Assembly: GCA_963931155.1 (NCBI GenBank)
Contig: OZ006978.1
Location: 1,364,001-1,428,000, forward strand
DNA from: CALXVA01 sp944392465
GTDB taxonomy: Bacteria; Bacillota; Clostridia; TANB77; CAG-508
Reading direction: 5' to 3'
DNA length: 64,000 nucleotides
A program made the translations under genes and the position numbers. The notes beneath the pieces are model-generated. The model saw only the letters and a program-made list of their open reading frames with translations. It made no database searches and was not told where the DNA came from. How positions within the stretch are numbered: position 1 is the stretch's first letter; the number at the start of each line of letters is the position of its first letter. Below, in pieces: positions 28,349 through 37,206 of this stretch.

Positions 28349-28696
28349 ATGAATAATAAGATAGAAAGAAAAGAAAAAGGAAAGAAAATATTAAAGAAAT
28401 TTTGTAAAAGAGGTGCAATAATTATAGGTTATGTAGTTGCATTAAATGTAGCACAACAATTAAATGTTTTTGCGGCAAATGATGATCCTCTTACAGTAAT
28501 AAATAATTTGTCAGACTTCATTTTTGGCTTAATTAGAGCCGTTGGTATGATTATTTTAGGTTTTGGAGTAGTACAAGTTGGTATGAGTTTGAAATCACAT
28601 GATCCTACACAAAGAGCAAACGGAATAATGACTTTAGCAGGAGGTATAGTAATTACATTCTCTAAAGAGATTTTAAATTTAATAACAGGAGGTTAA
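28349..28696 (+). CDS. Maff2-family (VirB2-like) membrane protein
   Basis: A 115-residue protein with a basic N-terminus, a hydrophobic stretch ending VFAAND like a cleaved signal, and two membrane helices. FGLIRAVGMIILGFGVVQVG and SHDPTQRANGIMTLAGGI are typical of Maff2 proteins, thought to be the pilin-like VirB2 counterpart of Tn1549-type systems. GCGAGG lies before ATG 28349. Confidence 0.85.
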   Translation: MNNKIERKEKGKKILKKFCKRGAIIIGYVVALNVAQQLNVFAANDDPLTVINNLSDFIFGLIRAVGMIILGFGVVQVGMSLKSHDPTQRANGIMTLAGGIVITFSKEILNLITGG

Positions 28697-28748
28697 AACA
28701 TAGGCGGATGTTATATCTGCCTAAAATTTATTTAAGGAGGAGATTAAG

Positions 28749-29324
28749 TTGGAGAAAAAATATCAAATAATATATGCTGATCCTCCCTGGCAATATAAAG
28801 TATGGTCAAGAAAAAGTAACAGTAGAAGTGCAGAAAGTCATTATAGAACTATGAATATAGAAGATATTATCAACTTAAAAGGATTTATAAATGAAATTTC
28901 TGACGAGAATTGTATTTTATTTATATGGGTTACTTATCCTTGTTTAAAAGAAGGATTGAAGGTTATTGAACAATGGGGATTTCAATATAAAACTTGTGGA
29001 TTTACTTGGGTAAAGAAAAATAAAAAAAGTAATTCATGGTTTTGGGGCATGGGATATTGGACAAGAGCAAATTCTGAACTATGCTTAATTGCAACTAAAG
29101 GTAAAATTAAGAGAATTAGCAAAAAAGTTCATCAAATAATAGATACACCAATAGAAGAACATAGCCGTAAGCCAGCCATAGTAAGAGATAAAATTATAGA
29201 ATTAGTTGGAGATTTATCAAGAATTGAACTTTTTGCACGAGAAAAAGTGTCAGGTTGGGATGTATGGGGAGATGAAGTAGAAAGTGATATTAGTATAGAA
29301 GATTACAAGATTGGAGGTGCTTAA
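28749..29324 (+). CDS. MT-A70-family N6-adenine methyltransferase
   Basis: A 191-residue methyltransferase. The catalytic ADPPW lies near residue 10, and GFQYKTCGFTWVKK, SELCLIATKG and HSRKPAIVRDKIIELVGD are family segments. It would methylate adenine in DNA. It is placed between Maff2 and the VirB6-like gene, inside the secretion operon, so modification may protect DNA entering a recipient. TTG 28749 follows AAGGAGGAG. It ends 2 bp before the next start. Confidence 0.9.
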   Translation: MEKKYQIIYADPPWQYKVWSRKSNSRSAESHYRTMNIEDIINLKGFINEISDENCILFIWVTYPCLKEGLKVIEQWGFQYKTCGFTWVKKNKKSNSWFWGMGYWTRANSELCLIATKGKIKRISKKVHQIIDTPIEEHSRKPAIVRDKIIELVGDLSRIELFAREKVSGWDVWGDEVESDISIEDYKIGGA

Positions 29325-29326
29325 GA

Positions 29327-30154
29327 TTGAATTGGATTGTAGGAAATTTACAAAATGCATTAGACACATGGAATGGAAAACTATCTGAAATATATACTTT
29401 AGTTACACAAAGTCCTTCAAGTTTTAAAGGTGGAACTATATGGGAAATAATAGTTAATATAAATGGAGCATTACAAGCAATAGGATTAGCATTGCTTGTT
29501 TTATTTTTTGTAGTTGGAGTAGTTAGAACCTGTACTAATTTTTCTGAACTTAAAAGACCAGAACAAGCTTTAAAACTTTTTTTAAGATTTGCCATTGCAA
29601 AAGGAATAGTAACTTATGGACTAGATTTAATGTTAGCTGTTTTTAGAATTATACAAGGAATAGTTACAACAATAATGTCAAAAACCTCATTTCAAGCAAG
29701 TAGTATGACTTTACCACAAGAAATTATAGACGCAGTAAATAACTGTGGATTTTTTGAGAGCATTCCTCTATGGGCAGTAACAATTTTGGGAGGACTGTTC
29801 GTTACAGTATTATCTTTCATATTGATTCTTACTGTTTATGGAAGATTTTTTAAACTATATATGTATACAGCAATAGCACCTGTACCGTTGGCGTCATTCG
29901 CAGGAGAAACAACGCAAAATATAGGGAAAAGCTTTTTAAAAAGTTATATAGCAGTATGTCTTGAGGGTGCAATAATTGTACTTGCTTGTATTATTTTTTC
30001 TGCATTTGCAACATCGCCACCAGTAGTAGCAACAGGAGCAGAGCCAGTAAATATGGTATGGAAATATATAGGAGAACTTATTTTCAATATGTTAGTCTTA
30101 GTTGGTACTATTAGACTATCAGACAGAATTGTAAGAGAAATGATGGGAATATAG
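29327..30154 (+). CDS. VirB6/TrbL-like conjugation channel protein
   Basis: A 275-residue inner-membrane protein with five to six hydrophobic segments. It matches the CD1107/TrbL-like protein of Clostridium ICEs: AIGLALLVLFFVVGVVRTC, YMYTAIAPVPLASFAG, GKSFLKSYIAVCLEGAII. It is expected to line the secretion channel. TTG 29327 has GGAGGTG at 29312-29318. It sits directly after the methyltransferase gene. Confidence 0.87.
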   Translation: MNWIVGNLQNALDTWNGKLSEIYTLVTQSPSSFKGGTIWEIIVNINGALQAIGLALLVLFFVVGVVRTCTNFSELKRPEQALKLFLRFAIAKGIVTYGLDLMLAVFRIIQGIVTTIMSKTSFQASSMTLPQEIIDAVNNCGFFESIPLWAVTILGGLFVTVLSFILILTVYGRFFKLYMYTAIAPVPLASFAGETTQNIGKSFLKSYIAVCLEGAIIVLACIIFSAFATSPPVVATGAEPVNMVWKYIGELIFNMLVLVGTIRLSDRIVREMMGI

Positions 30155-30175
30155 AGATGAAAGGAGCAACAAAAT

Positions 30176-30451
30176 ATGAATAAGGATTTTATACATATAG
30201 AGGAAAAAGGAATTAAATATTTAGTACACCCAAAAGGAAGTATTTTTGAAGGTATGAAAATAAGAGAAAATCCAGATGATGCATTTGATAATGCTATAAA
30301 ACGAGGGATGAAAAATCCAGAGGACTGGATGTATATGTACTCCGAAAACGGCAAAGATTACTTTAAACATTATTTTAGCAGGTGTTATAGATCTTATCCG
30401 CAGTTTGGAGTAATAGAAAAAATAAAGAATAAAATACAAAAAGAGAGATAA
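30176..30451 (+). CDS. Hypothetical protein in the transfer operon
   Basis: A 91-residue soluble basic protein (KYLVHPKGSIFEGM, NPEDWMYMYSENGKDYF, SRCYRSYPQFG). AAAGGAG precedes ATG 30176. It is located between VirB6-like and PrgI genes, with no recognised family. It may be a small transfer accessory or an entry-exclusion factor; nothing in the sequence decides. Confidence 0.7.
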   Translation: MNKDFIHIEEKGIKYLVHPKGSIFEGMKIRENPDDAFDNAIKRGMKNPEDWMYMYSENGKDYFKHYFSRCYRSYPQFGVIEKIKNKIQKER

Positions 30452-30465
30452 GTGGAGGTATAAAA

Positions 30466-30774
30466 ATGAGTATATCACAAGATTATGAAAAGTTAAGAAT
30501 GCAATTAGGAAATAAGAAATATGAAGCATTAGATGAATATATAAGAACTTTTGGAAAAGTACATGAATGGCATCAAGGCATTAAAGATATTAGAAGTATT
30601 GAAAACATTAAAGAGTGGGAAGATAAAATGTTTGATTTGCATAGAAAGTGTAAACCAATTTTTATTGAAGATGTTGTTATGAATGAAAAAGAATGGGAAA
30701 AATTTGAAAAATGGTATGAAAAAAACAAAGTTAAGACAAAACAAGGAAAATCAAGAAAGAGGGAGGCAAGGTAG
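30466..30774 (+). CDS. Hypothetical protein before prgI
   Basis: A 102-residue, charged, predicted helical protein rich in Trp and Lys (VHEWHQGIKDIRS, NEKEWEKFEKWYEKNK), with a basic tail. GTGGAGG precedes ATG 30466. Its TAG abuts the PrgI start, so it belongs to the same operon. The family is not recognised. Confidence 0.7.
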   Translation: MSISQDYEKLRMQLGNKKYEALDEYIRTFGKVHEWHQGIKDIRSIENIKEWEDKMFDLHRKCKPIFIEDVVMNEKEWEKFEKWYEKNKVKTKQGKSRKREAR

Positions 30775-31227
30775 ATGGAAGTTAAAATAAACAAAGATAT
30801 TAGAGAATTTAGTGAAAGTATATTTTTTGGACTGACTATGCGTCAGTTCATTTTTTCCTTATTGGCTTGTGTGATAGCAGTAATTCTATACTTTACATTA
30901 AAATCTTTTTTTGGAATAGAAACATTATCTTGGATATGTATTTTAGGAGCAGCACCTTTTGCTGTTTTAGGTTTTGTTAAATATAACGGAATGACTGCTG
31001 AAAAATTTATTGTAGCATTTATTAAATCCGAATTTATTACACCAAAGAGATTAACTTTTAAATCCAAAAATATTTATGCAGAAGTTTTTAAACCTACAAT
31101 AGAAAGAAATTTGAAAAATGGATTAGTAAAACCACAACATAAGCATAAAGAAAAGAAAAATAAGAAGCCTAAAAAGTTAAAAAAGGAGGTAGATAACAAT
31201 GCTGAAGACACTAAAAAGAATATTTAA
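30775..31227 (+). CDS. prgI: PrgI-family (VirB3-like) protein
   Basis: A 150-residue protein with two membrane helices. It begins with the family motif VKINKDIREFSESIFFGLTM, then FVKYNGMTAEKFI and LTFKSKN. The tail is very basic. PrgI corresponds to VirB3 and works with the VirB4 ATPase, whose gene overlaps it by 29 bp. GGGAGG lies before ATG 30775. Confidence 0.9.
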   Translation: MEVKINKDIREFSESIFFGLTMRQFIFSLLACVIAVILYFTLKSFFGIETLSWICILGAAPFAVLGFVKYNGMTAEKFIVAFIKSEFITPKRLTFKSKNIYAEVFKPTIERNLKNGLVKPQHKHKEKKNKKPKKLKKEVDNNAEDTKKNI

Positions 31228-33541
31228 ATTAGATAAAGAAAAATTTAAAGTACCAAAATGTGTGCAAGATATAATTCCCGTGAAAGCTATATGGGAAGAT
31301 GGTATTTTTTTAGTAGGAAAAAATAAGTATTCGAAATCATATAAGTTTTTAGATATAAATTATGCAGTTGCAAGCAGAGAAGATAAAGAGGCAATGTTTT
31401 TAGACTATTCTTCTCTGCTTAATTCTTTAGATACAGGAGCAACAACTAAAATAACTATAAATAATAGAAGAATAAATAAATTAGATTTTGAAAAAACAAT
31501 ACTATTAAAAGATGCTAATGATGAATTAGATGAGTATAGGCACGAATATAATCAAATGCTGATAAATCAGGCAAAAGATGCAAATGAAATAGTACAAGAA
31601 AAAATTATTACGATATCTGTATATAAAGATAGTGTAGAAGAAGCTAGAAATTACTTTACAAGAGCAAGTACAGAGCTAATGAATCGTTTTAATACTTTAG
31701 GCTCAAAATGTATAGAATTAAATGCAAAAGAAAGACTAAGAATAGCACATGACTTTTATAGAACAGGAGAAGAAACATCTTTTCATTTTGACATACACGA
31801 AACAATGAAAAAAGGTCATGATTTCAAAGATTTTATTTGTCCAGATACTGCTGAATTTGAAAAAGATTATTTTATGATCGGAAATAGGTATGGTAGAGCC
31901 TTTTTCTTAAAGGAATACGCAAGCTACATAAATGACAGTATGGTTTCTGAACTAACAGACTTGAATAGAAACATGATGTTATCAGTAGATATAATTCCAA
32001 TTCCTACTGATGAGGCAGTTAAAGAGGCAGAAAATAGAAGGCTAGGAGTAGAAACAAATATTACTAATTGGCAAAGAAAACAGAATGCTAATAATAATTG
32101 GAGTAGCATAATACCTTATGATATGGAACAACAACGAAATGACTCCAAAGAATTTTTAGATGATTTAACTCTGCGAGATCAAAGAATGTTTTTAGTAGTT
32201 ATAACAGTTATAATTACTGATGATACCAAAGAAAAATTAGAAAGTGATACAGAGGCTATTAAACAAATTGCTAGTAAAAACTTATGCCAATTAGGTGTTT
32301 TAAAATATCAACAGTTAGACGGACTTCAAACGGTATTACCTTTTGGAGTAAGAAAAATAGATGCTTTAAGAACTTTGACAACTGAGTCATTAGCTGTATT
32401 TATGCCATTCAAAGTGCAAGAGATAAGGCACAAGGATGGTATTTTTTATGGTCAAAATGCTATCAGTAAAAATATGATTATTGCAGATAGAAGACAATTA
32501 TTAAATGGAAATTCTTTTATTCTTGGAGTTAGTGGAAGTGGAAAAAGCTTTACGGCAAAACAAGAAATTTTATCTATTAGATTAAGAGATCCAAATGCAG
32601 ACATAATTATAATAGATCCAGAAAGAGAATATGCACCATTAGTTAAATCTTTTAATGGAGAAGTAATTAAAATATCTGCTACAAGCGATAATCATATAAA
32701 TGCAATGGACATGAACTCAGAATATGGAGATGGAGCAAATCCTGTCATCTTAAAATCTGAATTCATCCTGTCTCTGTGTGAGCAGTTAATAGGTAGTGGA
32801 AATCTCGGACCGAAACAAAAGTCTATTATTGATAGATGCACAGCAAATGTTTATAGGGTATTTCAACAAGGTAATTATCAAGGCATACCACCTACATTGC
32901 AAGATTTTAGAGAGCAATTATTAAATCAACCAGAAGAAGAAGCAAAAGAAATAGCACTTGCTATTGAATTATTTACGAATGGCTCATTAAATACTTTTGC
33001 AATGAATACCAATGTAAATACTTCAAGTAGCTTAATTAGTTATGATATTTTGGACTTAGGTAAACAACTACTACCTTTAGGAATGTTAGTTGTGCTTGAT
33101 TCAATTTTGAATAGAATTACAGCTAATAGAACAAAAGGAAAAAATACATATATTTTTATAGATGAAATATACTTACTATTTCAATATGAATATTCTGCAA
33201 ATTTCTTATTTACACTTTGGAAAAGAGTCAGAAAATATGGGGCATTTGCAACTGGTATAACTCAAAATGTAGAAGACTTATTGCAAAGCCATACTGCTAG
33301 AACAATGCTTGCAAACTCTGAATTTATTATAATGCTTAATCAAGCAAGTACAGATAGAGTAGAACTTGCAAAACTACTTAATATATCAGATTTACAAATG
33401 AGTTATATAACAAATGTAGGAGCAGGAGAAGGACTAATAAAAGTAGGATCTGCATTAGTTCCATTTTCTAATAGATTTCCAAAGAATACTGAATTATATA
33501 AGCTAATGACAACAAGACCAGGAGAGGGCTTAAATGAATAA
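31199..33541 (+). CDS. virB4: VirB4-type conjugation ATPase
   Basis: A 780-residue ATPase that powers the type IV secretion channel. An N-terminal CagE/VirB4 domain (RMFLVVITVIITDD) precedes Walker A GVSGSGKS near residue 442, DPEREY, and Walker B TYIFIDEIYLLF near 652, with GITQNVEDLL after. AAGGAGG precedes ATG 31199 inside prgI. It overlaps the sortase gene by 8 bp. It is intact. Confidence 0.93.
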   Translation: MLKTLKRIFKLDKEKFKVPKCVQDIIPVKAIWEDGIFLVGKNKYSKSYKFLDINYAVASREDKEAMFLDYSSLLNSLDTGATTKITINNRRINKLDFEKTILLKDANDELDEYRHEYNQMLINQAKDANEIVQEKIITISVYKDSVEEARNYFTRASTELMNRFNTLGSKCIELNAKERLRIAHDFYRTGEETSFHFDIHETMKKGHDFKDFICPDTAEFEKDYFMIGNRYGRAFFLKEYASYINDSMVSELTDLNRNMMLSVDIIPIPTDEAVKEAENRRLGVETNITNWQRKQNANNNWSSIIPYDMEQQRNDSKEFLDDLTLRDQRMFLVVITVIITDDTKEKLESDTEAIKQIASKNLCQLGVLKYQQLDGLQTVLPFGVRKIDALRTLTTESLAVFMPFKVQEIRHKDGIFYGQNAISKNMIIADRRQLLNGNSFILGVSGSGKSFTAKQEILSIRLRDPNADIIIIDPEREYAPLVKSFNGEVIKISATSDNHINAMDMNSEYGDGANPVILKSEFILSLCEQLIGSGNLGPKQKSIIDRCTANVYRVFQQGNYQGIPPTLQDFREQLLNQPEEEAKEIALAIELFTNGSLNTFAMNTNVNTSSSLISYDILDLGKQLLPLGMLVVLDSILNRITANRTKGKNTYIFIDEIYLLFQYEYSANFLFTLWKRVRKYGAFATGITQNVEDLLQSHTARTMLANSEFIIMLNQASTDRVELAKLLNISDLQMSYITNVGAGEGLIKVGSALVPFSNRFPKNTELYKLMTTRPGEGLNE

Positions 33542-34304
33542 GAAATATAAAATCTTTTTAGTGCTACTAATAGTTATAATTGCTATTAGTAGTTATTTTA
33601 TTATTAGAGAATTTGCAGAAAATAAGAAAGAAACAGATATATATAAAGATTTACAGGAAATAGTTGTAGAACAAAATGATGAAGATACTAACATTAATGA
33701 AAATAAACAAAAAAGCAATATAAAAGACTCCAGAAACAATTATAATTTAGAAAATATTGCAAAAATCAATTCTGATGTAATTGGCTGGATAAAAATAGAT
33801 AACACAAAGATAGATTACCCCATCATGCAAAATGGAGATTATTACCTTCACAGGAATATTTATAAGAAATATTCGAGTCATGGAACACCATATTTAGCAG
33901 AATATTGCAATGTCCAATATAGTGATAATCTAATAATTTATGGTCATCACATGAACGATAATAGTATGTTTGCTCAATTAGAAGATTATAAAAAGAAAAA
34001 ATTTTATGAAGAGCACAAATATATAGATTTTTATACTTTTTATAATGGAAAAACAATAAAAAACACTTATGAAGTTGTTATAGCTTTTAAAACAGTAGTT
34101 TATACAGATAATGGTTTTAAATACTATAATTATACAAATTTTACAGATAAACAAGAATTTGATGAATTTATAAATAAATCCAAAAACTTGCAGTTTTATG
34201 ATACTGGAACAGATATAAACTATGGAGATAAATTAATCACATTATCTACTTGTGAATACTCACAAAAGAACGGAAGAATGGTGGTTGTAGCTAAGAAAAT
34301 ATAA
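33534..34304 (+). CDS. srtB: Class B-type sortase
   Basis: A 256-residue membrane-anchored transpeptidase: N-terminal helix, short stalk, and a catalytic domain with DVIGWIKIDNTKIDYPIMQ, the His motif NLIIYGHHM and the Cys motif TLSTCEYSQ. A downstream Arg is present in NGRMVVV. This is the class B pattern. In the ICE it should anchor proteins with sorting signals; the only candidate seen is the adhesin at 4517 (VPKTG). It overlaps virB4 by 8 bp, so it is made with the secretion machinery. Confidence 0.9.
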   Translation: MNKKYKIFLVLLIVIIAISSYFIIREFAENKKETDIYKDLQEIVVEQNDEDTNINENKQKSNIKDSRNNYNLENIAKINSDVIGWIKIDNTKIDYPIMQNGDYYLHRNIYKKYSSHGTPYLAEYCNVQYSDNLIIYGHHMNDNSMFAQLEDYKKKKFYEEHKYIDFYTFYNGKTIKNTYEVVIAFKTVVYTDNGFKYYNYTNFTDKQEFDEFINKSKNLQFYDTGTDINYGDKLITLSTCEYSQKNGRMVVVAKKI

Positions 34305-34321
34305 AATCTGGAGGTGGTAAA

Positions 34322-35503
34322 ATGCCAGAAATAAAAGAAAAATCTCAAGGAACTATAAAACAATTAGACAAAAATATAGTGCAACTTCAAAAACTAAAAA
34401 ATAATATAGTAACAACAAAAGAAAAAATAAACGAATTTACAAAAAATGAACAAAATGATACGGCTGAAAATTATGCAAGTATGAAAGTACAAAATGATAT
34501 AAGTTATTTATCAAGAAAAGGACTAGAAAAAGGCAATGAAATAGGAAAAAAATCCTTACAAGAAACAAAGCAAAATTTTATAAAAGGCAAGCAAAAAATA
34601 GAAACATTAAAAACTAGAATAAAAAGCAAAAATACGAAACAATTAAAAAATGTAATAGATAATTCTAAAAAGACTATAAAAGGTGTTTCTAAAAAAAGTA
34701 TAAAAACAGCAAAGAACACTAAATTACTTGCTAAAAAGGGAATAAAAACTACTGAAAGAGTGGTAAAGAATACAAAAAGAGCTGCCAAAGAAAGTGTAAA
34801 AATGACTCAAAGATTAGCAAGAGCCACTAGAAAAGCAATTCAAGCTACAATACACGCTACAAAATTAGCAATTAAGGCAGTAATTGCAACAGTAAAAGCC
34901 ATAATAGCTGCAACAAAAGCACTCATAGCTGCAATAGCAGCAGGAGGTTGGGTAGCAGTAGTCATTATATTGGTCATTGTTCTTATTGCAGGTTTTGTAG
35001 CTCTATTATTTAATGGAGATGAAGAATCTGAATTTGATGAATCTCAAATGCCTAATATGCAAATAGTAATGGTGGCAAAAGCTCAAATAGGCAATGAGGG
35101 AGGAGATAAATTTTGGAGTTGGTATGGATTTGATAGTAGAGTAGAATGGTGTGCTTGTTTTGTTAGTTGGTGTGCAAATGAATGTAATTATATAGATAAA
35201 GGCATTATTCCTAAGTTCTCTGGTTGTGGAGATGGTATAAACTGGTTTAAAGAAAAAAATCAATGGCATGATAGAGGAGATACTTATTACCCTATTGTAG
35301 GAGATATTATCTTTTTTGACTGGTATGATGAAAATGGAAATCAAGACGGAGTTAGTGATCATGTAGGAATAGTAACAAGAACAGATATAACGAATAGAAA
35401 TATTTATACTATAGAAGGGAATACAAGTGATAAGTGTGCAGAAAGAATGTACTCTTTAGATAACGAACAAGTAATGGGCTATGGTAGTCCTAAATATGAA
35501 TAA
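34322..35503 (+). CDS. CHAP-domain peptidoglycan hydrolase of the transfer system
   Basis: A 393-residue protein. The first 200 residues are a Lys-rich coiled coil ending in repeated Ala/Lys/Ile helices. A membrane helix (AVVIILVIVLIAGFVALLF) and an external CHAP domain follow. The catalytic Cys is in EWCACFVSWCANE and the His in SDHVGIVTR. Such enzymes open the wall for the conjugation channel. GGAGGTGG precedes ATG 34322. A terminator follows the stop. Confidence 0.88.
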   Translation: MPEIKEKSQGTIKQLDKNIVQLQKLKNNIVTTKEKINEFTKNEQNDTAENYASMKVQNDISYLSRKGLEKGNEIGKKSLQETKQNFIKGKQKIETLKTRIKSKNTKQLKNVIDNSKKTIKGVSKKSIKTAKNTKLLAKKGIKTTERVVKNTKRAAKESVKMTQRLARATRKAIQATIHATKLAIKAVIATVKAIIAATKALIAAIAAGGWVAVVIILVIVLIAGFVALLFNGDEESEFDESQMPNMQIVMVAKAQIGNEGGDKFWSWYGFDSRVEWCACFVSWCANECNYIDKGIIPKFSGCGDGINWFKEKNQWHDRGDTYYPIVGDIIFFDWYDENGNQDGVSDHVGIVTRTDITNRNIYTIEGNTSDKCAERMYSLDNEQVMGYGSPKYE

Positions 35504-35555
35504 AAACAGTACCGAGTAGAGTTATAAAACTTTGCTTGGTACTGTTTATTTTTTA
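35504..35555 (+). terminator. Terminator after the transfer operon, TATAAAACTT loop family
   Basis: AAACAGTACC (35504-35513) pairs with GGTACTGTTT (35538-35547), then ATTTTTTAT. The loop contains TATAAAACTT at 35523-35532. It also overlaps the end of the convergent HTH gene. Confidence 0.8.
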
Positions 35556-35782
35556 TTTGGAATATATTGAACAAGATCATTTAAAGGACAGTTTAGATAA
35601 TCACAAAATCGTGCTAAAACGAAAATATCTAACTTTACTAGATTACCTGTCATTATTCTTTTTATAACTTTAAAATCTGTATTTGTATCTTTCATTAACT
35701 GATTTATGCTAATATCTTTTTGTTTTAGCATATCATCAAGTTTAAAGATATAACAGCCATTTTCTATTTTTAACTTATACAT
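35546..35782 (-). CDS. Small HTH regulator, divergent from the small gene at 35878
   Basis: A 78-residue Cro/CI-like DNA-binding protein: LDDMLKQKDISINQLMKDTN, DFKVIKRIMTGN, VLARFCDYLNCPLNDL. This is the pattern of HTH_26-type regulators common in Firmicute mobile elements. It is transcribed away from the gene at 35878. Its ATG lies inside one arm of a 9-bp inverted repeat (35780-35788 and 35817-35825) shared with the divergent promoter, so autoregulation is likely. Confidence 0.85.
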   Translation of the reverse strand: MYKLKIENGCYIFKLDDMLKQKDISINQLMKDTNTDFKVIKRIMTGNLVKLDIFVLARFCDYLNCPLNDLVQYIPNKK

Positions 35783-35858
35783 ACTAAAATCTCCTTAATA
35801 TAAATAATTATATAAGTTTAGTATGTTACTTGACTATTGGCTGTATAACCAGTAAAAT
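35780..35858 (+). promoter_or_regulatory. Divergent operator and promoter region
   Basis: CATACTAAA (35780-35788) and TTTAGTATG (35817-35825) form a perfect 9-bp inverted repeat. Rightward promoter: TTGACT (35830-35835), a 17-bp spacer and TAAAAT (35853-35858), a near-consensus pair. The HTH protein at 35546 is the likely binder. Confidence 0.65.
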
Positions 35859-35877
35859 ATATCGGAGGTGTAAAATA

Positions 35878-36081
35878 ATGGAAAAAATTACTGAAAACTT
35901 TATAGTGCCAAACTATATAGCAGAAGAAATATTAGAATATATAGAACAAACAGCACAAGGAAGATGTAGATGCATGAAGTGGGAAAATATACGAGCACTA
36001 CTTGGACTGGCAATAATAAATGGAAGAATAACAAGAGAGCAGGCAGATGTTATCGAAAAATTATTTTGTAGAGAAAAATGA
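35878..36081 (+). CDS. Small conserved-looking ICE protein
   Basis: A 67-residue protein (FIVPNYIAEEILEYIEQ, GRCRCMKWENIRALLGLAI, NGRITREQADVIEKLFC). CGGAGG precedes ATG 35878; the in-frame codons upstream are not preceded by a site. It resembles small ORFs frequent next to HTH regulators in Firmicute ICEs, with a Cys-x-Cys pair and a helical C-terminus. The function is unknown. Confidence 0.75.
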   Translation: MEKITENFIVPNYIAEEILEYIEQTAQGRCRCMKWENIRALLGLAIINGRITREQADVIEKLFCREK

Positions 36082-36128
36082 TTTTTTGAAAAAATTATGA
36101 TATAATGCAACCTGGAGGAAATGAAAAG

Positions 36129-36383
36129 ATGACTATGCAATTTGTAACTGATTATATAGATAAAAAATTAAAAGAAAATCCAAACTATATAAGATATACC
36201 TTTTATGAGTTAAGAGTAAAAAATAATTTATCAGAAGACGAAGTAGATGAATTTTTAAGAATAAATAAGGATTATTTTGAAAATAAAGACTATAGTGTGT
36301 ATTTTACTGGTGCTAAATTTGAGTATAACAATGCAAAAAGAACAGTACAAGATAACGAACTAATGATAGCAATAAAAGAATAG
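36129..36383 (+). CDS. Small hypothetical protein
   Basis: An 84-residue charged protein (FVTDYIDKKLKENPNYIRYTFYELR, split here by name only; DEVDEFLRINKDYFEN). The N-terminal part looks like a small helix-turn-helix-like helical domain. GGAGG at 36114-36118 fits ATG 36129. An extended -10 TGATATAAT (TATAAT 36101-36106) lies just upstream, giving a very short leader. The function is unknown. Confidence 0.65.
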   Translation: MTMQFVTDYIDKKLKENPNYIRYTFYELRVKNNLSEDEVDEFLRINKDYFENKDYSVYFTGAKFEYNNAKRTVQDNELMIAIKE

Positions 36384-36401
36384 TAGAAAGGATGCAGAAA
36401 A

Positions 36402-36620
36402 ATGAATTTATTAAATGAATTATCAGAAAATGAAACAAATTTATTAAAAAATATAGGAATAAAGATAGAAAATAGAAATTATAATCAAGATGAAGCAAAA
36501 TTAATTGAAAATAATATTATAGAGGATATTTTTCGTAGAAGTAGTAAAAATGGAGATATTCAAAAAGCTAATGAGCAATATAGTAATATAATAGAAAAAT
36601 TAGAAAGAATAAGAAACTAA
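36402..36620 (+). CDS. Small hypothetical helical protein
   Basis: A 72-residue acidic to neutral protein, wholly helical by composition (LLNELSENETNLLKNIG, EKLERIRN). AAAGG precedes ATG 36402. It follows the gene at 36129 by 18 bp and probably shares its transcript. The family is not recognised. Confidence 0.65.
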   Translation: MNLLNELSENETNLLKNIGIKIENRNYNQDEAKLIENNIIEDIFRRSSKNGDIQKANEQYSNIIEKLERIRN

Positions 36621-36698
36621 TACTAGTTTATATCATAAAATGTTTAATTTGAATTGAATAATAAATAGTAATTTATGGAGATGATTGGAGTTGATATT

Positions 36699-37175
36699 AT
36701 GGCGAATGAAAGTAAAAAAGATTTCAATGCTATGATGAAAAATAATAAGGATATGCCTAAAATACAAATAGTTGAAGATGAAAAAACAATTAAAAAGTAT
36801 GGTGGAACTAAAATGTTTTTTGCACCACCAATTTATTATGATGAGTTAATGAAGAAAGTACCAAAAGGGAAATTGATAACCGTTAGTCAAATGAGAGAAT
36901 ATTTAGCAAAACAAAACAACGCAGATTTTACTGATCCAATGACAGCAGGAATATTTGTAAATATAGTTGCTTGGGCAAGTTATCAAAGAGATGAAGATAT
37001 TACACCATATTGGAGAACTTTAAAATCTGATGGAGAATTAAATATTAAGTATCCTGAAGCAATAGAATTACAAAAAAGATTACTTGAAGAAGAAGGACAC
37101 ACAATTATTGTAAAAGGAACAAAAAATATAAAATATTATGTTAAAGATTTTGAAAATAGTTTAATAGAATTATAA
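36699..37175 (+). CDS. MGMT-family (alkyltransferase-like) protein
   Basis: A 158-residue protein. The segment VPKGKLITVSQMREYLAKQN, then DPMTAGIFVNIVAWAS and YWRTLKSDGELNIKYP, matches small MGMT-like DNA-binding proteins. The catalytic PCHR motif of true methyltransferases is absent, so it should bind rather than repair alkylated DNA. ATG 36699 has TGGAG 8 bases upstream; ATG 36675 has no site. It is a cargo gene. Confidence 0.75.
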   Translation: MANESKKDFNAMMKNNKDMPKIQIVEDEKTIKKYGGTKMFFAPPIYYDELMKKVPKGKLITVSQMREYLAKQNNADFTDPMTAGIFVNIVAWASYQRDEDITPYWRTLKSDGELNIKYPEAIELQKRLLEEEGHTIIVKGTKNIKYYVKDFENSLIEL

Positions 37176-37206
37176 TTCAAATTTAATAAGTTTCGGAGGT
37201 ATATCT

